From Myxococcales bacterium (GTDB lineage Bacteria > Myxococcota_A > Polyangia > Haliangiales > Haliangiaceae): a stretch of DNA of 64,000 nucleotides. The notes beneath the pieces were generated by a model. The model did no database searches. It saw only the letters and a list, made by a program, of their open reading frames with translations, and was not told where the DNA came from. Within the stretch, counting starts at the first letter, position 1; each line of letters opens with the position of its first letter. Position numbers and translations under genes: made by a program. Positions 54,027 through 62,497 of the stretch are shown piece by piece. The stretch is from assembly GCA_947483555.1 (NCBI GenBank), contig CANKMW010000028.1, forward strand, positions 1 through 64,000, given 5' to 3'.

Positions 54027-56288
54027 TCAGAACTTGGCTTCGTAGTCGGCGCCCAGCCACAGCTCGGGCGACGGCGAGCGCGCCGCCGTGCTCGCCCGGT
54101 CATCGAGCCACAGCACCAGGTCGGCGCGGACCCGCAAGGTATCCTTCTTGCGCAGGCGATAGCCGAGATCGACCGAGGTCTCGAGCGACTGCTCGAGGTA
54201 CGCGTTGTCGGCGATGTCCTCGTTCAGGTAGCGGACCCGGCCGCGCAGGCGCATGCGAGCGTCGGGCTTCCACAGCGCGGTGGCGAGCGCCGACACGTCC
54301 TGGCGCTTGTCGGTGCCGCGGCTGTCGTCGAGAATTGCGTGGCGGGCCTGGCCGTAGAGCACGACGCTGCGGTTGGGCGTCAGCCGGGCGCGGACCGTGG
54401 TGACGAAGCGGCGGCCGGTGCAGGTGATCGGCTCGCCGACCTCGCCGTCCTCGAACAGCACCTCGTAACAGGGCGGGACCAGCATGCCGGTGGCGTCGCG
54501 CGGCGCGCCCTGATCGAGGCCCTTGTCGGTGAGCTGCAGCCACAGGCCCCAGCGCAGGCGCTCGGTGGCATCGAAGTCGGTGCGCACGTAGACGTCGCCG
54601 CGCGCGACGTAGACGAAGTCGTCGACCAGCAGGCCGTTGATGCGCTCCTGGATCGGGACCAGGGTGCGCCAGCCGTCGAGCCCGGCGCGCAGCGACACCG
54701 CGCCGTGCTTGCCGGTGTAGCGCAGGCGGGCGCCGTGCTCGCCGCGGGCACGCTGGCCCTCGATCTCGTCGGAGGCGGCGATCGCGCCGGCGTACGGGTT
54801 CACGAAGTCGGGGGCGTAGTAGCGCACCGAGACCTCGACCTCGCTCTTCTTCAGATTGCGCGTCCCGCGCAGGATCGCGGCCGGGCCGCCGCCGCCGTGG
54901 ATGGGACCGTCGCCGTCGGGGATGCGGTCGAAGCTGTGGCTGACCTCGGCGAACAGGTCGTAGATGCCGCGGCCGACGCCGAGCGAGGTCCCGATCGCGC
55001 CGTGGCGGCCGCCGATCGGCCACCGCGACCATTCCTGGGTGTCGAGCCGGACGTCGTCGGGGGTGTCGGGCAGCCACTGCGTGGTGGCGCCGTACGCCGT
55101 GACGCCGACGAAGTCGCGGCGGGCCGCGAAGTACGTCACGTTGCCGCCGACCATCGACTCGGCGAACATCTCGGGCAGGGTCTGATACGAGTACTCGGGC
55201 GTCGCGGTCAGCAGATCGCCCGCGGGCCGGACGAAGACGTCGGGCGCCGAGCAGGCTGCGTTGGCGTCGTCGCGCGGGTCGTCGCAGATGCCGGGTGCCG
55301 TGTTGGCGATCTCGTACTGGTAGATGCTGCGGTGCTGGTAGCTGCCCCAGCCGTAGGCCTGCAGCCGACCCTCGCCGAGCGGGATCTGTTCGGTGCCGAC
55401 CGCGAGGCCACGCAGGCCCTCGCTCCAGCCGAAGTCGGGCGTCACGTACTCGTAGCGCGCGTCGCCGGCGCACGGTGACGCGGCCAGCTCGCCGGTCGAC
55501 TGGTTGCAGTCGCGCGACAGGTCGTAGCTGCGGTTGAGCTGATCGTCGAGGTAGAGGCCGTTGGGCGTGTAGTCGGTGGCGGTGTCGAAGGTGAGCCGCT
55601 CGCCGAAACCGACCCGGTAGGAGCCGGCGATCAGATCGAGCTTGTCGGTGTGGTAGCGGAGGTAGGCCTTGGGGACGTGGGCCCGCACGCCTTGAGGCTC
55701 GGCGATCAGCGCGTCGCGGTTGGGGTCCCAGGTCACGTCACCGACCCGCATCCGGGTCAGCGACGCCGCCAGGCCGGCGGTGAGCGTCTTGCCGGCGGTG
55801 ACCCGGGCGCGGAGGCCGATCGGCGGCGCGGTGTGGTCGGTCTGGGTGGCGCGGGTGAACACGCGCACGAAGCCGTGCGGCTCGTACTTGCCGCGGTCGC
55901 GGCTGCGGAGCAGCAGGAACGCCGAGATCGCGAGCAGCTTCTCCTCGGTGAGCGCGCCGGCGGCGACCAGGTCGACGGGATCGGCGACGAAGCCGTTGAG
56001 CTTGCGGTACTCGAGGATGGCGTCGACGTCGGCGTAGGTCAGGTTGGGCAGCGAGTACAGGTCCTCGCGCGACGAGGTGTCGAGGTCGACGCCTCGATCG
56101 AGCAGGATGCGCAGCGCCTCGTAGGTCTCGATCGTGACCTGGCCCGAGGCCAGCAGGTCGTCGAGATCGTCGTCGGTCTCGATGTCGATGAAGGCCTCGT
56201 ACGGCGTGGCCGCGACGACCCGCGGGACGGCTACCGCGGCGCAGGCGAGCGCCGCGGCCAGGGTGCGGGGGAGCGAACGGTTCAGCAT
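54027..56288 (-). CDS. Outer-membrane beta-barrel protein with HhH segment
   Basis: 753 residues from ATG 56288, overlapping the nuclease gene's stop (ATGCTGA). Signal peptide (RTLAAALACAAVAVPRVVAA). Residues ~74-98 match a ComEA-type helix-hairpin-helix (LYSLPNLTYADVDAILEYR). The rest alternates polar and hydrophobic residues as in a large porin-like barrel and ends in aromatic F (WLGADYEAKF). HhH plus barrel suggests binding of DNA at the outer membrane. The secreted nuclease encoded immediately upstream fits DNA uptake or scavenging. Inference. Confidence 0.8.
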   Translation of the reverse strand: MLNRSLPRTLAAALACAAVAVPRVVAATPYEAFIDIETDDDLDDLLASGQVTIETYEALRILLDRGVDLDTSSREDLYSLPNLTYADVDAILEYRKLNGFVADPVDLVAAGALTEEKLLAISAFLLLRSRDRGKYEPHGFVRVFTRATQTDHTAPPIGLRARVTAGKTLTAGLAASLTRMRVGDVTWDPNRDALIAEPQGVRAHVPKAYLRYHTDKLDLIAGSYRVGFGERLTFDTATDYTPNGLYLDDQLNRSYDLSRDCNQSTGELAASPCAGDARYEYVTPDFGWSEGLRGLAVGTEQIPLGEGRLQAYGWGSYQHRSIYQYEIANTAPGICDDPRDDANAACSAPDVFVRPAGDLLTATPEYSYQTLPEMFAESMVGGNVTYFAARRDFVGVTAYGATTQWLPDTPDDVRLDTQEWSRWPIGGRHGAIGTSLGVGRGIYDLFAEVSHSFDRIPDGDGPIHGGGGPAAILRGTRNLKKSEVEVSVRYYAPDFVNPYAGAIAASDEIEGQRARGEHGARLRYTGKHGAVSLRAGLDGWRTLVPIQERINGLLVDDFVYVARGDVYVRTDFDATERLRWGLWLQLTDKGLDQGAPRDATGMLVPPCYEVLFEDGEVGEPITCTGRRFVTTVRARLTPNRSVVLYGQARHAILDDSRGTDKRQDVSALATALWKPDARMRLRGRVRYLNEDIADNAYLEQSLETSVDLGYRLRKKDTLRVRADLVLWLDDRASTAARSPSPELWLGADYEAKF

Positions 56289-56794
56289 GGTCGGGGATCG
56301 CAGGCGGCCCACAGGCCCCGGCCAAGGGTGCGAGCGCGCAGCTCGAGGTCGTCGAACTCGTCGACGCGGTCGTCGCCGTTGGGCGAGATGTGCAGCACGC
56401 AGCCGTAGCCGCGCTCGACGATCACCGGGTTGATCTCGGTGCCGTCGACGGTGACGTAGGCCAGCAGGCGCCCGAACTGGTCCTCGCGCACGGCGTCGAA
56501 GGTCATCTCGATCATCTTGCCGTCGACCAGGTCGACGTTGAACTGCTTGGCCTCGGGCCCGAAACACTCGGTCTCGGTGGTCGACTCCGGGGTGTCGATC
56601 ATCAGGTAGCGCAGGCGCTCGCCGGTGGTCAGCTCGACGGTGTCACCGTCGATCACGCGAGCCACGGTGCCCAGCTCGGCGGTCGGCCCGCCGCCGCACG
56701 CTGCGGCGGGCAGGGCGACGGTGAGGGTGAGCATGACCACGAGCGTCTGGTTCACGGGCACGTGTGGGCCTGACAGCTCGTCCGTTCGGGCCAT
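56282..56794 (-). CDS. Thermonuclease-like lipoprotein (SNase fold)
   Basis: 170 residues from ATG 56794; minus-strand TACCGT ends 7 nt upstream. Internal GTG 56755 would give a cleaner signal peptide (VNQTLVVMLTLTVALPAAAC), so the start is uncertain. Staphylococcal-nuclease fold: RVIDGDTVEL, ERLRYLMIDTPES, ECFGPEAKQFN, DQFGRLLAYV, VERGYG. Catalytic Arg, Asp and Glu positions are recognisable. Cleaves DNA and RNA outside the cytoplasm. Seven-base overlap with the beta-barrel gene suggests a joint role. Confidence 0.88.
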   Translation of the reverse strand: MARTDELSGPHVPVNQTLVVMLTLTVALPAAACGGGPTAELGTVARVIDGDTVELTTGERLRYLMIDTPESTTETECFGPEAKQFNVDLVDGKMIEMTFDAVREDQFGRLLAYVTVDGTEINPVIVERGYGCVLHISPNGDDRVDEFDDLELRARTLGRGLWAACDPRPC

Positions 56795-56801
56795 CACGGC
56801 A

Positions 56802-56807
56802 ACGGTA
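56802..56807 (-). promoter_or_regulatory. -10-like TACCGT (minus strand)
   Basis: Minus-strand TACCGT ends 7 nt before ATG 56794 of the nuclease gene. Confidence 0.4.
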
Positions 56808-56817
56808 ACACGGACCG

Positions 56818-57927
56818 TCAGGGCAGCGGTCGAGCGACGAGCGGATGATCCCACGCGACGGTCAGCGTCACGTCCCGGGTCAGCGCGGGGTAGAGTTCAT
56901 TGGTCAACGGTACCGGTCCCACGGTCAGCGCGAAGTGGCCGTTGTCTCCGACGGAGAACTCGAGCTCGTCCCCGGGAGCGGCGTGCGGGAACGTGCCGGA
57001 ATGGAACCCGGTGGTCAGCAGGACGCGCAGCTGATCGGTCGTGTCGCCGGCCTCGTACATGAACAGCGGTCCGCTCGAGAGCTGGTGGCGTGGCCCATCG
57101 TCGGTGGTACGGAAGCGCCACGTCCGGTCGGTCCATCGATCGTCGGTGTATGGCGCCCCATCGACCTGAACGCTCCAGCTCGCCGGTTCGCCTGCGCCGA
57201 CACGCCAGAGTCCACTCGCCTCCCTTTGCGGCGCGAGGATGGGGGTCGGCGCCAAGGGCTGTGTCATCGACCAGATGCTCGCCTCGCCCCACGGCGTGAG
57301 GGTTGGTTCGGCGCGGCGCACCGCCGCGACCGAGAGCTCCCTCGGGAAGCTCGATGAGGGCACCGTCCACATGTCGGCACCCGGCTGATGGCAAGCGATC
57401 GAGCCGAGCGACGCGAGCGTTCCGGTGGTGCCGGCGGCCGCTTCGATCGTGCCGATCAGGTAGGACCCGTCGGTGGTCACGTCGAGAAGGCGCGGGCGGA
57501 ATGTGATCGGCGTGGGAAGTGCGAAGACCTGCGAGCCTCCGCAGCCCTCGATCACGAGCTGAGACGGTGTCTCGGGAAGGTCGGCGCGCACGAAGATCGC
57601 GCGCCACCACTCGAAGAGCCGGCCTTCCCCGAGAACGACTCCGTCGCTCTCGATGGCGACCCGCGTGAGGCACGTGCCGAGCGTTCCGGCGCAAGCGAAT
57701 CCGTCACTGTAGGTCGCGCATTCGCCAGGGTGTGGAAACACCTCCTCCGGTACGCAGGGCGTCTCGAAGCGCTCGCGAAGCCAGATCCACGTCGCGTACG
57801 GATGGACCTCGATGTCGAGGTCGAACGCCGTCCGTGGATCGGCGTCGGGCGGAATGACCTCGTCGGGCCCACCCGAGCACGTCGCCGCCACGAGGGCAGC
57901 GAACGCGACCAGCGGACGAGATCGCAT
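56818..57927 (-). CDS. Lipoprotein, unknown
   Basis: 369 residues from ATG 57927; CATACT ends 6 nt upstream. Signal peptide with lipobox AATC near residue 17. The mature part has cysteines in CVPEEVFPHPGECATYSDGF and a CAGTLGTC pair likely to form disulfides, and is otherwise beta-rich. Not recognised. It lies 23 nt before the nuclease gene on the same strand, so it may share a transcript with the nuclease and barrel genes. Confidence 0.7.
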   Translation of the reverse strand: MRSRPLVAFAALVAATCSGGPDEVIPPDADPRTAFDLDIEVHPYATWIWLRERFETPCVPEEVFPHPGECATYSDGFACAGTLGTCLTRVAIESDGVVLGEGRLFEWWRAIFVRADLPETPSQLVIEGCGGSQVFALPTPITFRPRLLDVTTDGSYLIGTIEAAAGTTGTLASLGSIACHQPGADMWTVPSSSFPRELSVAAVRRAEPTLTPWGEASIWSMTQPLAPTPILAPQREASGLWRVGAGEPASWSVQVDGAPYTDDRWTDRTWRFRTTDDGPRHQLSSGPLFMYEAGDTTDQLRVLLTTGFHSGTFPHAAPGDELEFSVGDNGHFALTVGPVPLTNELYPALTRDVTLTVAWDHPLVARPLP

Positions 57928-58087
57928 GGCCCAAGTATGCACCGCTGATGACCCACCGGGTCGCGGAGCGGACCGTCGGCGATCCGCTCGACGGCCACGG
58001 CCGCCCGCCGGTCACCGAGATGCGCTCGGCCGCCGACCACTGCTTTCTCCTTGTCACAACGGCCGGCGACCCTACGCTACCGGGGAA

Positions 58088-59011
58088 ATGCGCTTCATCG
58101 CTGTGACCCTCGGCTCGAGCCTCGTCGTCCTGACTGCCTGCGGCAAGGATGCGTCACCGCAGGCGAAGCCGCCGCCGCCGGCGGTCGCCGGCGCCGCGGC
58201 TGCGGTCGCGACCCATGACGCGGCGGCGGCGCCGACCGACTGCGCCGCCGTGCCCGCGGCGGTCGCCGGCCATGCGATTGCCGAGCTCGACCTCGACGGC
58301 GACGGCATGAAGGACCGGCTGGTGCCGACCGCCTGCGACGGCGACGGCACCTGCACGTGGGCGGTGTTCACGATCGCGGCCGGCTGCCCGCGCGCGCTGG
58401 GCACGATCGCGGAGGTCGATCGGATCGAGGCGCTGCCGGTGACGGTCGACGGCCGCGCGGCGGTGCGCACGCTGGCGGTGTCGCCGTACTACCGCACCGA
58501 GGCGATGCTGGCGTGGAGCGGCGACGCCTGGCGCCACGTCTTCGACACCCAGTGTGCGCCGGATCCGGCGAACGGCTGGTGGTGCGAGGCGACGCACGAG
58601 TCGTTGTCGAGCGGCGAGCCCGCGCCGCCCGTGCCGTGCGTGGTCGCCCCGGCCGGGGCCACACCGACCCTCGACCTCGATCGCGACGGCAGCCCCGAGA
58701 CGCTGATCGCCGTCGATTGCGGCGCCGACTGGCAGTCCGTCTGCGGCAGCCTGGTGCTGCGCAGCCACGACGGCTGCACCCGCCCGCTCGGCTTCTTGCC
58801 GCGTGGCGAGGTCGTCATCCCCGACGACCTCAAGCCCAAGGCGCCGGCGCGGATCCGGGTCCAGCGCCCCGACGAGGCCGGCACCGAGGAGCAGATCGAC
58901 CTCGGCATCCGCCTGGACCGGGAAGGCTTCGAGGTGCTCGGCACCCGGACCTGCGATCGCCGGACCTGCACGCGGTTCACGCCGCCGGATCGCGGCGCCG
59001 AGACGCCGTGA
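58088..59011 (+). CDS. Lipoprotein with FG-GAP-like Asp-rich repeats
   Basis: 307 residues from ATG 58088; GGGGA and a TACGCT hexamer both precede it. Signal peptide with lipobox LTAC near residue 18. Two Asp-rich loops (LDLDGDGMKD, LDLDRDGSPE) resemble calcium-binding FG-GAP loops, each followed by repeated VPTACDGDGTC / IAVDCG segments with cysteines. Probably a periplasmic or surface binding protein; function unknown. A fragment of the nuclease gene lies just downstream. Confidence 0.75.
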   Translation: MRFIAVTLGSSLVVLTACGKDASPQAKPPPPAVAGAAAAVATHDAAAAPTDCAAVPAAVAGHAIAELDLDGDGMKDRLVPTACDGDGTCTWAVFTIAAGCPRALGTIAEVDRIEALPVTVDGRAAVRTLAVSPYYRTEAMLAWSGDAWRHVFDTQCAPDPANGWWCEATHESLSSGEPAPPVPCVVAPAGATPTLDLDRDGSPETLIAVDCGADWQSVCGSLVLRSHDGCTRPLGFLPRGEVVIPDDLKPKAPARIRVQRPDEAGTEEQIDLGIRLDREGFEVLGTRTCDRRTCTRFTPPDRGAETP

Positions 59012-59057
59012 GCCCCGACCCGGGCGACGACGCGGGCGACCACTGCGATACCGGCGA

Positions 59058-59130
59058 CATCTCGATCATCTTGCCGTCGAGCAGGTCCATGTTGAACTGC
59101 TCGGCCTCGGGACCGAAACACTCGGTCTCG
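59058..59130 (-). pseudogene. Duplicated fragment of the thermonuclease gene
   Basis: About 73 bp on the minus strand encoding ETECFGPEAEQFNMDLLD then GKMIEM match the nuclease gene at 56282-56794 with about five mismatches. No start or flanking nuclease sequence is present. The rest of 59012-59160 is unassigned. Probably a recent partial duplication. Confidence 0.7.
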
Positions 59131-59160
59131 GGTGAGCAGACCCGCAGACAGCTGCGCGGT

Positions 59161-59356
59161 TCACGGTCGCGGCCAGCTCGCTGGATCCCGACGCTGATGA
59201 CGTACGGCCAGGACGACGACGCGATCGCCATCGACGACGTAGAAGATCGCATACGGGTAGCGACGTACGAGCGCCCGGTGCACGTCCTGGTAGACCACCG
59301 GATAGCGGAGCGAGGTCGACCGCCGCCTCGGGCCGGATGATGAGCGTGCGGTTCAT
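59161..59356 (-). pseudogene. ParE/RelE-family toxin with internal deletion
   Basis: ATG 59356 overlaps the antitoxin stop (ATGA). The first 16 codons read MNRTLIIRPEAAVDLA, the usual ParE N-terminus. Immediately afterwards the frame shifts, and another frame encodes YPVVYQDVHRALVRRYPY, then AIFYVVDGDRVVVLAVRHQR ending at 59161, the usual C-terminal half. About 35-40 central codons are missing. The toxin is therefore broken, while its antitoxin is intact. Confidence 0.75.
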
Positions 59357-59574
59357 TCGCCGCGAAAGACGCGCGCTCGGACCTCGGACCACGGTGCGCC
59401 CGCATCGGGCTCTCGATGGTAGGCCGCCAGGCGACGATCGAGCTCGTCGCGATCCTCCATGGTCACCGGCAGCTCGTGTTCGCGGTCGACGATGCTGTCC
59501 CAGAGCTGCTCGACGATCTGCAATCGGGTCTCGACGTCCAGCTTCAACAGCTCTTCCATGGCAGGCGCGGCCAT
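59353..59574 (-). CDS. Addiction-module antitoxin (TIGR02574-like)
   Basis: 73 residues from ATG 59574; minus-strand TACCAT ends 7 nt upstream. MEELLKLDVETRLQIVEQLW ... ELDRRLAAYHREPDAGAPW ... EVRAR is the typical pattern of the addiction-module component antitoxins that pair with ParE-type toxins. Its partner immediately downstream (59161-59356) is deleted internally, so this is an orphan antitoxin. It might still neutralise a related toxin elsewhere. Confidence 0.85.
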   Translation of the reverse strand: MAAPAMEELLKLDVETRLQIVEQLWDSIVDREHELPVTMEDRDELDRRLAAYHREPDAGAPWSEVRARVFRGE

Positions 59575-59581
59575 GACTCAC

Positions 59582-59587
59582 ATGGTA
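59582..59587 (-). promoter_or_regulatory. -10-like TACCAT (minus strand)
   Basis: Minus-strand TACCAT ends 7 nt before the antitoxin ATG. The interval to 59831 has GCTGGCCGG-like imperfect repeats (59675-59740) and no gene. Confidence 0.4.
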
Positions 59588-59831
59588 GCAGGCGCGCTCG
59601 CGCACACGCACAGCGGCTCGCGCTGGGACGTAGGCGTCGAGGTCGGCGGGCGGGTTGAGGGCGCGGGGCCAGATGCTGGCCGGCCCACCCGCTGGCCGCT
59701 GGCCGGCCACCTGCCGGCCGCGGTCGCGGTCCGGAAGCTGGCGCAGTTGCGTCCGCGGGCGATGGCTCGGCGTGTGCTTACCGAGGTGTTGCGCCAGGTC
59801 TGACTGGCGCGCAATCTGGAAGCCCGGCCCC

Positions 59832-61739
59832 ATGAACCAGAACGATCGCCGGCAGCCAGCCCTGGAGGGCAACGCCAGCCCCTCGGGGCACGGCTCACCC
59901 GGCAAGCACACGCTGGTCGAAGGTCGCTATCCGGTTCAGATGCGGCGCAGTTCGGCACCGGCCGAGCCGATCGAGCTGGTCGAGCCCGGTCGCCACTCGC
60001 CGACGTCAGGCCCCGCCGGTCATGAAGATCCATTCGCGATGCACCTGCTGCCGGTCCAGTGCCAGGCAGCGGAGCGCGGCGCAGCGGTGGGGGCGGTTCA
60101 CGACGCTGCCGAACGCGGCATCGCCGGCCACGGCGGGCCACTTCCGTTCATGGACGTAATCCAGCGTTCGTTCGGTCACCACGACGTCAGCGGCGTGTCG
60201 GCCCACGTCGGCGGTGCGGCGACGGCGGCCTGCGATGACATGGGTGCGCAGGCCTACGCCACGGGCTCGAGCACGGCGTTCGCCGCGGCGCCGGACCTCC
60301 ACACCGCGGCCCACGAAGCCGCACACACCGTGCAGCAGCGAGGCGGCGTTCAGCTCAAGGGTGACGTCGGTGAGGCCGATGATGATCACGAGCGTCACGC
60401 GGATGAGGTCGCTGATCGCGTCGTCGCCGGGGAATCGGCGGAAGAGTTGCTCGACTCGTACGCGCCAGGCACGTCGAGTGAGGCCGCGCCGGTGCAGCTC
60501 AAGGGTGAGCGTCGCGAGCGCCGGCGTGAGCGCCGTCGTGAGCGCCGGCAAGGCGCCGAGGCGACCGAGGCGACCGACGAGACCGCGGCGCCGCCCGCCT
60601 CGGATGCGCTGCGCAAGGCGAAGATCGAGAAGCACGCCAGGAAGCAGGCGAAGATCTACAAGATCGTCGACAACCCCAGGCTCGAGCTCGACCCGTCGAA
60701 GGGGTTGGCCGATCCCGGCAAGCTCCTGCAAAACACCTGCGAGTGGCTCAGGCAGGGGCGCACCAAGCTGCATGTGCTCGACGATACGCACGACGCGACG
60801 ACCCGCGATCCCGGCAAGGGCATCGCCCACTTCGACACCCGCGTCGCGTATCCCGACAAGGGCGGCGAGTACGCGGAGGATCCCGCGGACCTGTCGGGGA
60901 TTGGCTTCCACGACAAGGGCGACCGCGGTGCCGCCGAGAAGGGTCGCATCGAGCTCTACAACGTGCAGGTCGAGGGCCCCGATGCCGACGTGACCAGGAT
61001 GCTCCTCGAGAGCGCGCAGCAGACGCTGGTCCACGAGGTGCAGCACCAGGCCGACGGGCACGCCGACCCGACCGACCCGGCCGCGGGCACGGATCCCACC
61101 GCGATGAAGATGGTGGCGAGCGAGCACCTCGAGCTCTACAAGTCCGAGTTCCGCGCCTTCTGGATGCAACCCGTCGTCAGCGGAGCGGACTTCGGGTCGG
61201 CGTCCCAGGCCGTGAGCAAGAACGAGCCGTTCATCTACTCGGGCCCGAACTACGCGCTCAGCCCGCAGGAGCAGAAGGCGACCGGCGCCAGGGGCCTGAC
61301 CCGCACCGTCGCGGCGGCCGAGGTGCACTTCGTCAACCAGCGCCAGGAGGACATCTTCCGCGAGCTGGCGGGGCAGAAAGCCTACAACCAGTTCGGCTTC
61401 TTCTACGCGACCGACCGCGACTTCCGCGACCAGGTGCATGCGTTCACCAGGCCCGTGAGCCTGAACCTGACCAACTCGGTGCGCATCCAGGATCTGGTCG
61501 ACGCGCTCGACGGCTGCAAGGCGAGCATGAAGGAGGGCGACGAGCCGGTGAAGGACGCGCTCGCGGCCGCAGCGACCCTCGACGGAACGGACCGAGAGTT
61601 CCTGTCTGACAGGGAGCTGTCCAGGCCGCTGTGGGACAAGGCCGAGCAGCGCCTGCCGAAGCCGGCGTTGAGCAAGCTGCGGGCGCTGGTGGCCAGGTCG
61701 CCGAGAGCGTCAGCCCAGCGGCTGCCCCTCTCGACGTGA
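59832..61739 (+). CDS. eCIS-core (DUF4157-like) metallopeptidase effector
   Basis: 635 residues from ATG 59832. A disordered lead is followed by a DUF4157/eCIS-core-like region (~105-215; MDVIQRSFGHHDVSGVSAHV ... LHTAAHEAAHTVQQRGGV), with HEAAH at 161-165. An Arg/Glu-rich linker (ERRERRRERRRERR, ~225-245) separates it from a C-terminal domain with HEVQH at 401-405 and Glu439 in YKSEFRAFW, fitting a zincin (third-ligand Glu). DUF4157 domains mark cargo of extracellular contractile injection systems. Inference: a metallopeptidase toxin. Uma2 and TIGR02996/LRR genes follow. Confidence 0.88.
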   Translation: MNQNDRRQPALEGNASPSGHGSPGKHTLVEGRYPVQMRRSSAPAEPIELVEPGRHSPTSGPAGHEDPFAMHLLPVQCQAAERGAAVGAVHDAAERGIAGHGGPLPFMDVIQRSFGHHDVSGVSAHVGGAATAACDDMGAQAYATGSSTAFAAAPDLHTAAHEAAHTVQQRGGVQLKGDVGEADDDHERHADEVADRVVAGESAEELLDSYAPGTSSEAAPVQLKGERRERRRERRRERRQGAEATEATDETAAPPASDALRKAKIEKHARKQAKIYKIVDNPRLELDPSKGLADPGKLLQNTCEWLRQGRTKLHVLDDTHDATTRDPGKGIAHFDTRVAYPDKGGEYAEDPADLSGIGFHDKGDRGAAEKGRIELYNVQVEGPDADVTRMLLESAQQTLVHEVQHQADGHADPTDPAAGTDPTAMKMVASEHLELYKSEFRAFWMQPVVSGADFGSASQAVSKNEPFIYSGPNYALSPQEQKATGARGLTRTVAAAEVHFVNQRQEDIFRELAGQKAYNQFGFFYATDRDFRDQVHAFTRPVSLNLTNSVRIQDLVDALDGCKASMKEGDEPVKDALAAAATLDGTDREFLSDRELSRPLWDKAEQRLPKPALSKLRALVARSPRASAQRLPLST

Positions 61740-61763
61740 TGGCACACGAGCCATGGACGCTGG

Positions 61764-61769
61764 TATGCT
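61764..61769 (+). promoter_or_regulatory. -10-like TATGCT
   Basis: TATGCT ends 8 nt before ATG 61778 of the Uma2 gene, just after the effector's stop. Confidence 0.4.
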
Positions 61770-61777
61770 GGGCTGCC

Positions 61778-62356
61778 ATGGCGTCGGTCGCGCATCATCG
61801 CCACTCGTTCCGTGACTACCTGGATCTCGAGGAGATCAGCGTCGTCAAGCACGAGTTCATGGATGGCGAGATCTTTGCGATGGCCGGCGGCACGCCCGAG
61901 CATTCCGCGCTCTGCGCCGCGCTGATCGTGTTGCTGGGGCCGCAGCTCCGGAATCGCGCGTGCCGCGCCTACACGTCCGATCTGCGGCTGCGCGTGCTCC
62001 CGACCGGCCTGGCGACGTATCCGGACGTCGCTGTGATCTGCGGCGAGCCAGAACGCGATCCAGGATCTCGGACCCACGTGACGAATCCGACGGTGATCTT
62101 CGAGGTCCTCAGCCCGGGTACCAAGGAGTACGATCTCGGGGAGAAGCGCGAGCAGTACCAGTTGATGGAATCCCTGCAGGTCTACGTCGCGGTCGCGCAG
62201 GATCGCGCACAGGTCGAGGTGTGGCAGCGCGGCGCCGGAGGTTGGTCGCACGACACGCTGGGCACGGGGCAGGCGTTGACCCTCAACGCCATCGGATGCG
62301 AACTGGCGGTCGACGAGATCTACCGCGAGGCCGGGCTCGCCTCGCTCATCGGCTGA
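61778..62356 (+). CDS. Uma2 family (PD-(D/E)XK) endonuclease-like protein
   Basis: 192 residues from ATG 61778. Uma2/DUF820 fold: KHEFMDGEIFAMAGGTPEHS, DLRLRVLPTGLATYPDVAV (catalytic Asp), VIFEVLSPGTKEYDLGEKR (E-x-K) and YVAVAQDRAQVEVWQR. Same family as 39646-40233 but not a close copy. Immediately downstream of the eCIS effector, so it could be an accessory toxin or a passenger. Confidence 0.88.
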   Translation: MASVAHHRHSFRDYLDLEEISVVKHEFMDGEIFAMAGGTPEHSALCAALIVLLGPQLRNRACRAYTSDLRLRVLPTGLATYPDVAVICGEPERDPGSRTHVTNPTVIFEVLSPGTKEYDLGEKREQYQLMESLQVYVAVAQDRAQVEVWQRGAGGWSHDTLGTGQALTLNAIGCELAVDEIYREAGLASLIG

Positions 62357-62497
62357 TCACCCGTCGAGCGTGCGCGCCCTCCGAGATCGCCGATGCGGTG
62401 CGGCGATCTGACGCCGGCGCGTCTCGCCGACCTCGGATCGCGGCTGGAGGCTGCACATCCTCGTGTCGCCGGCGCATCGACGGGACCGCAGCGCGCC

